Assembly: GCA_963806015.1 (NCBI GenBank)
Contig: CAWDWM010000012.1
Coordinates: 1 to 64,000, forward strand
Direction: 5' to 3'
Source of the DNA: JAOPZW01 sp963806015
Lineage (GTDB): Bacteria > Actinomycetota > Thermoleophilia > Solirubrobacterales > Solirubrobacteraceae
Length of the DNA: 64,000 bases
How positions within the stretch are numbered: position 1 is the first letter of the stretch; each line of letters starts with the position of its first letter. Made by a program: the position numbers and the translations under genes. This document shows positions 15,709-23,519 of this stretch, in pieces. The notes under the pieces are model-generated. The model saw only the letters and a program-made list of their open reading frames with translations. It ran no database searches and was not told the origin of the DNA.

Positions 15709-17898
15709 ATGGTCGGACCGGATTCCGACAGGGGCAATTCCCGAGCGGAGCGAAGGAGAAGCGGGCGACGCGTCGATGACGTGAGCCGCCGCGATCTCGA
15801 AACCAGCTCGCTTGCGAGTTGGTCGCGCGCGCTCGACGAGCAACGCCGTGAACTGCTGGCCGGCGTCGGCCACGAGCTCAAGACGCCGCTGTCGATCGTG
15901 CTCGGGCTCTGCGGGCGGCTGCTGGCCGCGGCCGAGCTCGGCGACGGGCAGGCGGAGGACGTCCAGCGCATCCGCGCCAACGCCTACGTCCTGCTCAAGC
16001 GCGTCGAGGAGCTGCTGCAGGTCTCGCGCCTGGACGGCGGCCACCTCGAGCTCGAGCCACGCGACGTCGACGTGGCCGGCCTCGTGCGCTCGAGCTGCGA
16101 GGGCTTCGCCAGCGTCGCGGAGCAGCGCGAGCAGCGGCTCGTGCTCGAGGCGCCCGAGCGGCTGCCCGCGCGGGTGGACGAGGAGAAGGTGCTCTCGGTC
16201 GTCTCCAACCTGCTGGCCAACGCGCTGAAGTACGCGCCGTTCGGGGGCACGGTGCGCTGCACCGTCGCCGGCGGCGCCGACCGGCTGCGCATCGAGGTCG
16301 CCGACAGCGGCCCGGGCGTGGACGATGGGATGCGCAAGACCATCTTCGAGCGCTACCGCCGCGGCGCGGGAAGCGCCGCGCGCCCCGGGGGCACCGGCCT
16401 CGGGCTGGCGATCGTGCGCGACCTCGTGGCCCTGCACAACGGCATGGTCACGCTCACCGATGCGCCCGAGGGCGGAGCGCTGTTCGTGGTCGACCTGCCG
16501 CTCAACCTCGACGGCGCCGCCGATGACGCGGGCACCGGCGTCCTGCCGACGATCGACGTCGGCGAGCGCCAGCGCGCGACGGTCGAGCGCCTGCGCGCCG
16601 AGCTCGACGCCGACGGGCGCCGCGACGCCCCGATGGCCGCGAGCGAGCCGGGCGCCGATCGCGCGAGCATCCTCATCGTCACCGGCGACTCCGAGCTGGG
16701 CGCCTACGTCGGCGAGCTCATCGACCGCCGCTACGACGTCGTCCACGCGGCCAACGCGCTGGAGGCCGCCCGCCTGATCGCCGACCGGCGCCCCGACGCC
16801 GTCGTGCTCGACGCCGCTGCGGGGGCCCGCGCGATCGCCGCGCTGCGGCGGCGGCTGGGCGAGGTGCCGCTGCTCACCCTCGCGGCCTCGCCCGACGACG
16901 TCGCCGGGCTGCTGCTGGCCGGGGCGCACGACTGCGTGGTCAAGCCGTTCGGCGCCGACGAGCTGCAGGTGCGCCTCGATGCTCTGGTCGCCCGTGGCCG
17001 CGTCTACGCGCGGCGCGAGACCGCGCTCGCCGGCCTCGACCGCGCCTTCCACGTGGCCCCGGTGCCCATGGCGCTGATCTCGGCCGAGGGGCGCCTGGTC
17101 CGCGTGAACCGCTCTCTGTGCACGCTGCTGGGCTTCAACCCGGACGAGCTGCTCGGGCGCATGGTGCAGGACCTCACCCACCCGGCCGACCTGGCCGACG
17201 AGGAGGTGCGTCGCCGGCTCGTCCTCGAGCGCCGCGTGATCGTCGATCGCGGGACATGGCGCCTGGCGCGCGCCGACGGCTCCTACCTGCGCGTGTCGGC
17301 CTCAGCGTCGCTCGTGGACGGCGCCGAGGGCGCCGAGGCGTGCCTGCTGTGGCATCTCACCGACGCGCCCGAGGAGGCGACCGTGAGAGGCGGCGCGGGG
17401 GTGCTCGCGGGCCCGCCCGGCCAGCGCGCGTTCGAGCGCGCCATGCGCCACCAGCTGCTGCGCTGCCGGCGCTATGGCGAGCAGGCCGCGCTCGTGCGCT
17501 GCTCGCTGCACGGGCTCCCCGACGTGCGCGCCAGCCACGGGCCCGAGGCGGCCGACCGCGTCGTCGCGGGGATCCTCGACGTCGTGCGCCGGCGCCTGCG
17601 CGGGACCGACGTCGTGGCCTACGTCGGCGACCACGAGATCGCCGCGCTGCTCGCGCACGCCGACATGGACGCGGCCCACACGACGGCCGAAGCGATCCGC
17701 GAGGCGGCCGAGAACATGCGCGTGGCCACCGCCCACGGGGTCGTGGGAACCGACGCGACCGTCGGGGTCGCCTCGCTGGTGGGGGCCGGCTCGCCGGGCC
17801 GGGCGTTCGCCGACGCCGGGCTGGCGATGCAGGCCCGCGAGGGCGCCCGCGGTCTGGGGCGCTTCTCGCACTCGCGCTCGGCGGGCGCTAGGAGGTGA
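15709..17898 (+). CDS. Hybrid sensor kinase: HisKA-HATPase-REC-PAS-GGDEF-like
   Basis: 729 residues from the ATG at 15709; a TTG at 15658 and a GTG at 15781 are in-frame alternatives. No membrane helix is evident, so it is probably cytoplasmic. Domains in order: HisKA with His55 (GVGHELKTPLS), HATPase with both N-box asparagines (Asn167, Asn171), DSGPGV and GGTGLGL, then a receiver (about 320-430) with Asp368 and Lys412 but a weakened acidic pocket (IVTGDS). A PAS domain follows (about 445-550, VNRSLCTLLGFNPDELLGRM) and a GGDEF-like domain (about 570-720). Its signature reads VGDHE rather than GGDEF, so diguanylate cyclase activity is doubtful. It is the only apparently complete kinase beside three receivers encoded divergently. 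Confidence 0.85.
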   Translation: MVGPDSDRGNSRAERRRSGRRVDDVSRRDLETSSLASWSRALDEQRRELLAGVGHELKTPLSIVLGLCGRLLAAAELGDGQAEDVQRIRANAYVLLKRVEELLQVSRLDGGHLELEPRDVDVAGLVRSSCEGFASVAEQREQRLVLEAPERLPARVDEEKVLSVVSNLLANALKYAPFGGTVRCTVAGGADRLRIEVADSGPGVDDGMRKTIFERYRRGAGSAARPGGTGLGLAIVRDLVALHNGMVTLTDAPEGGALFVVDLPLNLDGAADDAGTGVLPTIDVGERQRATVERLRAELDADGRRDAPMAASEPGADRASILIVTGDSELGAYVGELIDRRYDVVHAANALEAARLIADRRPDAVVLDAAAGARAIAALRRRLGEVPLLTLAASPDDVAGLLLAGAHDCVVKPFGADELQVRLDALVARGRVYARRETALAGLDRAFHVAPVPMALISAEGRLVRVNRSLCTLLGFNPDELLGRMVQDLTHPADLADEEVRRRLVLERRVIVDRGTWRLARADGSYLRVSASASLVDGAEGAEACLLWHLTDAPEEATVRGGAGVLAGPPGQRAFERAMRHQLLRCRRYGEQAALVRCSLHGLPDVRASHGPEAADRVVAGILDVVRRRLRGTDVVAYVGDHEIAALLAHADMDAAHTTAEAIREAAENMRVATAHGVVGTDATVGVASLVGAGSPGRAFADAGLAMQAREGARGLGRFSHSRSAGARR

Positions 17899-18775
17899 GC
17901 TGGCGCGGCTCCTCGCCGGGCTCCAGGCCCGGCTCGGAGCGGGCCGCGCGCAGCTCGTAGGCGGCGCGGGCGTTCCTGTCGGCGCCCATCAGGACGCGAT
18001 CGGCCTTCAGCGCCCGGGCGACGCCCTCGCTCGCGCGCCGCGGCAGGAGTGCCGACAGGCGGTGGGTGTGGCGGCTGGAGCGCGGCACCCACACGTCGAC
18101 GACGCCGTGCTTGAGCGCATCGACGATCGCGTCGGCCACGTCGCCGGGCTCGAGCTTCTTCATCCCCCGCGCGTCCTCGGTACCGGCACCGAGCTCCGTC
18201 TTGACCACGAAGGGCATGACGTAGCTGAGCTCGACCGCGGAGCCCTCGATGTGCAGCTCGCCGCGGACGGCCTCGGTCAGGCCGATGACCGCGTGCTTGG
18301 TGGCCGAGTAGGTCGCGCCGCCCGGCGCGCCGTACTTGCCGGCCTGTGAGGCGATGTTGACCACGTGGCCGCGGTTGCGGGCCATCATGCGCGGCAGGGC
18401 GATCTTCATGCCGTGGATCACGCCGTGGAGGTTGATGTCGACCATCCGCACCGCGGTGGCGTCGTCCTCGTCGATGAAGCGCCCCAGGGGCATGATGCCC
18501 GCGTTGTTGACCAGCACGTCGAGCGGGCCGAAGCGCTCCTCGGCCGCGTCGACGAAGGCCTCGAAGGAGTCGCGCTTGGTCACGTCGAGCTCGAAGCCGG
18601 CGGCGTTGGGGCCGATCTCGGCGGCCGCCTGCTCGGCGAGCTCGGCGTCGAGGTCCCCGACGGCGACCTTCATCCCCTCGCGCGCGAAGGCCTGCGCGGT
18701 CGCCTTGCCGATGCCGCGTGCGGCGCCGGTGACCGCGGCGACCTGGCCGACGAGGATGCGGGGCTGCTTTGCCAT
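17888..18775 (-). CDS. Short-chain dehydrogenase/reductase
   Basis: 295 residues. The ATG at 18775 is chosen over an in-frame ATG at 18814 because AGGAGG lies 10 bases upstream and the longer start falls inside a palindrome. Classical SDR motifs: TGAARGIG cofactor loop (15-22), NNAG at 90-93, Ser143, Tyr156 and Lys160 (YSATK). A C-terminal extension of about 50 residues goes beyond the usual 250. The reaction is NAD(P)-dependent oxidation or reduction of an alcohol or ketone; the substrate is unknown. It is a single-gene unit with its own operator. Its end overlaps the hybrid kinase end by 11 bases, tail-to-tail. Confidence 0.92.
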   Translation of the reverse strand: MAKQPRILVGQVAAVTGAARGIGKATAQAFAREGMKVAVGDLDAELAEQAAAEIGPNAAGFELDVTKRDSFEAFVDAAEERFGPLDVLVNNAGIMPLGRFIDEDDATAVRMVDINLHGVIHGMKIALPRMMARNRGHVVNIASQAGKYGAPGGATYSATKHAVIGLTEAVRGELHIEGSAVELSYVMPFVVKTELGAGTEDARGMKKLEPGDVADAIVDALKHGVVDVWVPRSSRHTHRLSALLPRRASEGVARALKADRVLMGADRNARAAYELRAARSEPGLEPGEEPRQLTS

Positions 18776-18796
18776 GCGGAGCGTGCCTCCTGCCAA

Positions 18797-18816
18797 AAGT
18801 GAACGATGCGTCACTT
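18797..18816. promoter_or_regulatory. Palindromic operator AAGTGA-N8-TCACTT
   Basis: A perfect 6-bp inverted repeat with an 8-base spacer, 22 bases upstream of the SDR start codon. The size and symmetry fit a TetR-family operator, which is common ahead of SDR genes. No TetR gene lies next to it in this window, so the regulator would be encoded elsewhere. Confidence 0.6.
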
Positions 18817-18868
18817 AAGGCTAGCGCAAGCGCGCCAGGCCGCGCGGGGTGCAACCTCCCCCCAGGGG

Positions 18869-19534
18869 CTACGGGATGAGCTCGGGGCCCTTGTCGGTGT
18901 ACGCGGCGCGGAACTCGCGCATGGCGGCCAGCGCCTGCGTGCTCACCGTCGGGCAGGTGATCGACTTCGTCCAGGCGGTCGCGGCGAACTGGGGCGGCAT
19001 GTTCGTGTCGTTCTCGAACATCAGGACGTGGTAGCCGGCGTTGCCGTGAAGCGGCTCCTCGGCCAGCTTGCGCAGCTTGGCCACGTCGGCCGCCGGAGTG
19101 CCGGGCTTGTACTGGAACTCGATGCGCCCGTGCTCGAGCGAGTGGACGAAGTTCTCCTTGGGCGGCGCGTTGCCGGTGCGATAGAAGCCGTCCTGCGCCG
19201 GCGTCGGGTTGTGGTTGCCCGAGGTCGGCGGGTTGGTCTTGTAGGTGACCTTGCCCGCCGTGTGGTTGCGCCCCTCGGACTTGAACTGCGAGAACGTGCA
19301 GCCCGCGGCCTTGGCGTCGGTGGCGAGCTTGCTCGCATTGACCTTCGGGTCGCTGCCGCTACCGCCCCCGCCGGCCAGCGCGACGATCGCGATCACCGCG
19401 ATGACGGCCAGGCCGAGCACCACGCCGCCGCCGATCTGCAGCGTGCGCCTGCGGGCGGCTGCGGTCCGGGCCGCCTCCTCCTGGGCGAGGCGCTCCTGGC
19501 GCCGGCGTTCCTTTTCCTCTGATCGGTGGGCCAT
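18869..19534 (-). CDS. DUF3105 membrane-anchored protein
   Basis: 221 residues. A charged cytoplasmic N-terminus (basic and glutamate-rich, about 1-32) precedes one membrane helix (about 33-54, GGGVVLGLAVIAVIAIVALAG), and the rest should be extracytoplasmic. The domain carries NPPTSGNHN and VHSLEHG, the conserved DUF3105 motifs with histidines that could bind metal. The family is widespread in Actinobacteria and Chloroflexi and has no established function. A TAGGCT hexamer lies 12 bases before the ATG and may be its -10 box. Two cysteines (in GCTF and ITCP) flank the conserved core. Confidence 0.88.
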   Translation of the reverse strand: MAHRSEEKERRRQERLAQEEAARTAAARRRTLQIGGGVVLGLAVIAVIAIVALAGGGGSGSDPKVNASKLATDAKAAGCTFSQFKSEGRNHTAGKVTYKTNPPTSGNHNPTPAQDGFYRTGNAPPKENFVHSLEHGRIEFQYKPGTPAADVAKLRKLAEEPLHGNAGYHVLMFENDTNMPPQFAATAWTKSITCPTVSTQALAAMREFRAAYTDKGPELIP

Positions 19535-19549
19535 GGGGCGATCGGAAGC

Positions 19550-20389
19550 CTAGGCGACGCGCCGCGCCCGCGACGCACCGCCGCGGCGGCGGGCCGCCCA
19601 GCACGTGTCGAGGAAGGCGCCGATCTCGTCGGTCAGGCGCTCGGGCCGCATGCGCAGCTCGAGGATCGAATTGGCCTGCACGAGCCTCGCGTCGGGCAGT
19701 TCGGCGACCAGCGCGTCGGAGTCGCTGAAGGGGTGGACGGGGTCGCGTTGATGGCCGATGACCAGTGCGGGCGCCGCCAGCGTGCGCCGCACGGCCTTGT
19801 GCGGCGCGGTCCGGCCGAAGAACAGGCCGTGCAGGACCGCCGCGCTGGGCGCCGGGTCCTGGCGGATGGTGTCCAGGGCGAGGTCGGCGAGCAGCGGAGC
19901 GGCGCCCGACGGGACCTGGCGCGCCGCGCGCGCGACCAGGCGCATGGCGGGCTGGCCGAAGCTCAGCGCGACCATCAGCGGCGTGAAGGCGATCGCGCAG
20001 CCCATCAGCGCGTTGTCGAGCACCGGCATGTCGACGACCATGCCGCGGACGCGCTCGGGCGCGGCCACTGCGGCCTCGAGCGTCGCGTTGGCCCCCAGCG
20101 AGGTCCCGCCCAGGACGGCGTCGTCGACCTCGAGGTGATCGAGCAGGGCGATCATCTGCTGCCCGAACGCCGGCATCGAGTAGCGCGTCATGTCGGACGG
20201 GCGATCGGAGCGCCCGTGGCCGAGCAGATCGAGCGTCACCACCCGGTTGCCGCGCTCGGCCAGTGCGCGCGCCAGCGGCCCGTGCATCTTCTGCGACAGC
20301 AACAGCGCGTGGACCAGGACGCACGTGCGCGAACCCTCGCCATAGACCGTGTAGGACAGTCGGCTGCCTTCGAAGCGGAAGAAGGGCAT
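19550..20389 (-). CDS. Alpha/beta-fold hydrolase
   Basis: 279 residues from the ATG at 20389. The N-terminus lacks a signal, so it is cytoplasmic. Typical features: VLVHALLLSQKMHG (oxyanion region, with HALL in place of HG), LDLLGHGRSDRP, nucleophile Ser97 in GGTSLGANATLEA, and a late acid/His region (GHQRDPVHPFSD). It matches small esterases or hydrolases of the epoxide-hydrolase/proline-iminopeptidase type. Substrate unknown. A TATCCT -10-like box ends 10 bases before the start. It is divergent from the sigma factor gene. Confidence 0.88.
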   Translation of the reverse strand: MPFFRFEGSRLSYTVYGEGSRTCVLVHALLLSQKMHGPLARALAERGNRVVTLDLLGHGRSDRPSDMTRYSMPAFGQQMIALLDHLEVDDAVLGGTSLGANATLEAAVAAPERVRGMVVDMPVLDNALMGCAIAFTPLMVALSFGQPAMRLVARAARQVPSGAAPLLADLALDTIRQDPAPSAAVLHGLFFGRTAPHKAVRRTLAAPALVIGHQRDPVHPFSDSDALVAELPDARLVQANSILELRMRPERLTDEIGAFLDTCWAARRRGGASRARRVA

Positions 20390-20399
20390 CGCGTTTCGC

Positions 20400-20405
20400 A
20401 GGATA
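20400..20405 (-). promoter_or_regulatory. -10 box (TATCCT) of hydrolase gene
   Basis: TATCCT on the minus strand ends 10 bases before the ATG at 20389, implying a leader of only a few bases. No clear -35 element. Confidence 0.45.
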
Positions 20406-20515
20406 GTCGGCGGGCAGAACGATTCCGCCAGCTGCCAACCCGCGCCCGTCGCGCGCGTTGCACAGGATGTGCCGGGCCCTTGTCGGCAGACGCCTCCCTC
20501 TCCACAACCGCCCGC

Positions 20516-21835
20516 GTGCGCGCTCATCCGCGCCCGCGCCTGCTGCCCCGCGTGCCCCGCGGGCGCTCCGACGACGCCCTGGTGGCCCGGGTGCGCGCGG
20601 GCGACGAGCGCGCCTTCGAGCTGGTCTTCGATCGCTATCACCGCGGCCTGCTCGCGTTCTGCCGGCACATGCTCGCCTCCACCGAGGAGGCCGAGGACGC
20701 CCTGCAGCACACCTTCATGGCCGCCTATCGCGCGCTGCGCACCGGCGACGACGCGATCCACCTCAAGGCCTGGCTCTACACGATCGCGCGCAACCGCTGC
20801 CTGTCGGTCCTGCGCGCGCGCCGCGAGCAGGTCGCCCTCGACGAGGGTCACGCGGCGAGCGACGGGCTGGCCGCCGACGTCGACCGGCGCGCCGACCTGC
20901 GGGGCCTGCTGGCCGACCTCGACCGCCTGCCCGACGAGCAGCGCGCGGCCCTCGTGCTCTTCGAGCTGGGCGATCACAGCCACGACGAGATCGCCGAGGT
21001 CCTCGGCGTGCGCCGCGAGAAGGTGAAGGCGCTCGTGTTCCAGGCGCGCGAGTCGCTCGCGAGCTGGCGGCGCGCGCGCGAGACGCCGTGCGTCGAGATC
21101 CGCGAGCAGCTCGCCACGCTGCGCGGCGCGGCGCTCAAGCGCGCGATCCTGCGCCGCCACGTCGCGCGCTGCGAGGGCTGCGCCGCGTTCGCGGTCGAGG
21201 TGCGCCGCCAGCGCGCGGCGATGGCCGCGCTGCTGCCGGTGGTGCCCACGGTGGGGCTCAAGGCAGCCGTGCTGTCCGCCGCCGGCATCGGCGCGGGCGG
21301 CGCGGGCGGTGGCGCGTCGCTGGCCGGGCTGGGCGGCGTGGCCAAGGGCGTGGCGGCCAAGGTCCTGCTCTGCGCGGCGGTCGCCGGGAGCGCGGGCAGC
21401 GCCGGCTACGTCACCGTGCGCGAGGTCGAGCTGCACGGCCGGCACTTCCGCGCGCCGGCGACCGCCGCCTCGCACGCACGCCATCGGACCGCCCCCAAGC
21501 GCGCGGCGAAGCCGATCGCCGCGCCCGCGCGGACGCCGGCGGTGATCGCCTCCGCGACCCCCGCCGTGGCCAGGACGACGCGCGTGGCGGGAGCCACGCG
21601 CGCGCGCCACCGGGCGCCGCGGCGGACGTGGGGCGGGCGCCGGCACCGCCACGACGCGCGCGCGTTCGCCCCGACGCGGGCGCGACGCTCGCACCAAACG
21701 GCACCACGCCGTGGCTTCAGCAGCATGCGGCCGAGGCGCCTCGACGGCGGGCGGGGTCGGCGCGGCGAATCCGCCCGGCGCGGGCGCTACGGGTCCTTGG
21801 GCGGGTCGCGCCAGGCAGGCGCCTCGCCGCGGTAG
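20516..21835 (+). CDS. ECF-type sigma factor fused to anti-sigma zinc finger and membrane segment
   Basis: About 439 residues from a GTG at 20516; a TTG at 20480 is an alternative. Residues 18-105 are sigma region 2 (DALVARVRAGDERAFELVFDRY, EDALQHTFMAAYRAL, WLYTIARNRCL). Residues 138-185 are region 4 (LPDEQRAALVLFELGDHSHDEIAEVLG). Immediately after comes a zinc-associated anti-sigma motif: Cys192, His215, Cys219, Cys222 (H-x3-C-x2-C). A Gly/Ala-rich hydrophobic region (about 245-300) could span the membrane. The tail is rich in Arg, Ala, His and Thr and low in complexity. This looks like a self-contained sigma/anti-sigma switch. The last 49 bases overlap the sugar transferase gene tail-to-tail. 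Confidence 0.85.
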   Translation: MRAHPRPRLLPRVPRGRSDDALVARVRAGDERAFELVFDRYHRGLLAFCRHMLASTEEAEDALQHTFMAAYRALRTGDDAIHLKAWLYTIARNRCLSVLRARREQVALDEGHAASDGLAADVDRRADLRGLLADLDRLPDEQRAALVLFELGDHSHDEIAEVLGVRREKVKALVFQARESLASWRRARETPCVEIREQLATLRGAALKRAILRRHVARCEGCAAFAVEVRRQRAAMAALLPVVPTVGLKAAVLSAAGIGAGGAGGGASLAGLGGVAKGVAAKVLLCAAVAGSAGSAGYVTVREVELHGRHFRAPATAASHARHRTAPKRAAKPIAAPARTPAVIASATPAVARTTRVAGATRARHRAPRRTWGGRRHRHDARAFAPTRARRSHQTAPRRGFSSMRPRRLDGGRGRRGESARRGRYGSLGGSRQAGASPR

Positions 21836-22389
21836 AGGCCGTCGCCGCCGACGACCATCCGCGCCGTGCTCCAGAGGATCCGCAGGTCCAGCCGCCAGGA
21901 GCGATGCTCGATGTACCAGAGGTCCAGCTCGATGCGCTCGTCCCACGGCAGCTCGGTGCGCCCGTTGACCTGAGCCCAGCCGGTGATGCCGGGCTTGACC
22001 GCGAGGCGCCCGCGCTGGCGCTCGGTGTAGCGGTCGACCTGCACCGGCACCGTCGGGCGCGGGCCGACGATCGCCATCTCGCCGCGCAGGACGTTGACGA
22101 GGTTGGGCACCTCGTCGAGCGACGTGCGCCGCAGCAGGCGCCCGACGCGGGTGATGCGCGTGTCACCCTCGCTCACCGCCAGGCCGGCGCCCATCCGCTC
22201 GGCGCCGGTGACCATCGTGCGCAGCTTCAGTACGTCGAACGCCTGACCGTCCTTGCCCACGCGCCGCTGGCGATAGATGGCGCTGCCGCGCGACTCCAGG
22301 CGGATGGCCAGCACCGCGACGAGCAGCAACGGCGACGCGGCCAGCAGCGCCGTCCCGGCCACCACGATGTCGAAGGCGCGGCGCGCCAT
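21787..22389 (-). CDS. Undecaprenyl-phosphate sugar phosphotransferase (initiating bacterial sugar transferase)
   Basis: 200 residues, the length of the catalytic-only PglC/WcaJ-CT class. A membrane segment (FDIVVAGTALLAASPLLLVAVLAIRL) is followed by the family core: YRQRRVGKDGQAFDVLKLRTM, the TRVGRLLRRTSLDEVPNLVNVLRGEM signature region, VGPRP, and LAVKPGITGWAQVNGR. It transfers a sugar-1-phosphate from a nucleotide sugar to undecaprenyl phosphate at the inner face of the membrane, starting a glycan repeat unit. Its ATG shares one base with the stop of the preceding GT2 gene (TGATG), so the two are translationally coupled. Donor sugar not predictable. Confidence 0.92.
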   Translation of the reverse strand: MARRAFDIVVAGTALLAASPLLLVAVLAIRLESRGSAIYRQRRVGKDGQAFDVLKLRTMVTGAERMGAGLAVSEGDTRITRVGRLLRRTSLDEVPNLVNVLRGEMAIVGPRPTVPVQVDRYTERQRGRLAVKPGITGWAQVNGRTELPWDERIELDLWYIEHRSWRLDLRILWSTARMVVGGDGLYRGEAPAWRDPPKDP

Positions 22390-23519
22390 CAGCGCGTGCC
22401 CTCCGGCGGGCTCCAGCCGACCGGCGTACCGTGGCGCAGGTAGTCCCACAGCCCGGCCGCCATCGACGCCGTGGTGAGGACGTAGTAGCGCGCGACGAGC
22501 AGCGGGCCCACGCGGATCACGCGCCCGGCGAGTGCGGCGGCGAGCACCGCCACCTGGAGCGCGAAGGTCACGACGTAGACCCAGCCGCTGGCGAGCAGCG
22601 CGGCGTTGGCGACCAGCGCGACGACGTGCAGGAAGGGCGTGGCGTAGCGCAGCAGGCGATGCGAGGCGACCATCAGTGCGTAAAGGGGCGGGTAGCCGCG
22701 CGGGGAGAGCAGGCCGCCGCGCAGGACGATCGGCCACGCGTGGCTCATCATGCGCCGCTTGCGTGCGAACTCGCCCTCCACGGTGGGCACCATCTTCTCG
22801 GTGGCGCGCGCCGCCGGGGCGTAGACCGCGCGCCACCCGCGCTTGACCATGTTGAAGGGCAGCGAGAGGTCGTGGCCCATGACGGGATCGACGCGCAGGT
22901 AGGCCTCCGGGCGCACCGCGTAGATCGCGCCGTTGCCGGCGGTGACCGACGCCAGCTGCGACTCGCGGGCGCGGATGGCCATCTCGTAGCGCCAGTACAG
23001 GCCCTCCTGGTTGGTTCCGCCGTCGTTGACGAAGCGCACCTGGCCGCAGGCATAGCCCACGCCGGCGTCCGCGAAGGGCGCCGCCAGCGCGCGCAGCGCG
23101 CCGGGCTCCCACAGCGCGTTGGCATCGGAGAAGGCCAGCAGCTCGCCGCGGGCACGGTCGACCGCCGCGTCCTGGGCGCGCACCTTGCCGCCCCACGGCA
23201 GGTCGAGCACGACGTCGGCGCCGGCGGCGCGCGCGAGGGCCGGGGTGTCGTCGGGCGAGCCGTCACAGGCGACGATGACCTCGAGGCGCTCGGCGGGCCA
23301 GTCCAGCGCGCGCGCGTTGGCCACCTTCGCCCCGATGATCGAGGCCTCGCGGTGGGCCGCGATGACCAGCGACACGGACGGCTCGGCGGCGTCCGGGGCA
23401 ACGTCGATCGGGCGCACGCGGCGCGCGCGGCCCAGCAGCTCGAGCAGCAGCGGGTAGCCGATCTGGGCGTAGGCGAGCAGGCCGAGGGCGACCCAGAAGA
23501 CGGCGGCGATCGCGGTCAC
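22389..23519 (-). CDS. Membrane GT2 glycosyltransferase
   Basis: 376 residues from a GTG at 23519. An N-terminal membrane helix (VFWVALGLLAYAQIGYPLLLEL) precedes a GT2 catalytic domain (VSLVIAAHREASII, VIVACDGSPDDT, AFSDANALWEPGALR, with DAN at the DxD site). Several C-terminal helices follow (about 270-350), with the WRYEM and RKRRMMSHAW region typical of processive, BcsA/HAS-related transferases. It adds or polymerises sugars at the membrane. It overlaps the GT4 gene upstream by 4 bases and the sugar transferase downstream by 1, so the three form an operon. Confidence 0.9.
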   Translation of the reverse strand: MTAIAAVFWVALGLLAYAQIGYPLLLELLGRARRVRPIDVAPDAAEPSVSLVIAAHREASIIGAKVANARALDWPAERLEVIVACDGSPDDTPALARAAGADVVLDLPWGGKVRAQDAAVDRARGELLAFSDANALWEPGALRALAAPFADAGVGYACGQVRFVNDGGTNQEGLYWRYEMAIRARESQLASVTAGNGAIYAVRPEAYLRVDPVMGHDLSLPFNMVKRGWRAVYAPAARATEKMVPTVEGEFARKRRMMSHAWPIVLRGGLLSPRGYPPLYALMVASHRLLRYATPFLHVVALVANAALLASGWVYVVTFALQVAVLAAALAGRVIRVGPLLVARYYVLTTASMAAGLWDYLRHGTPVGWSPPEGTR

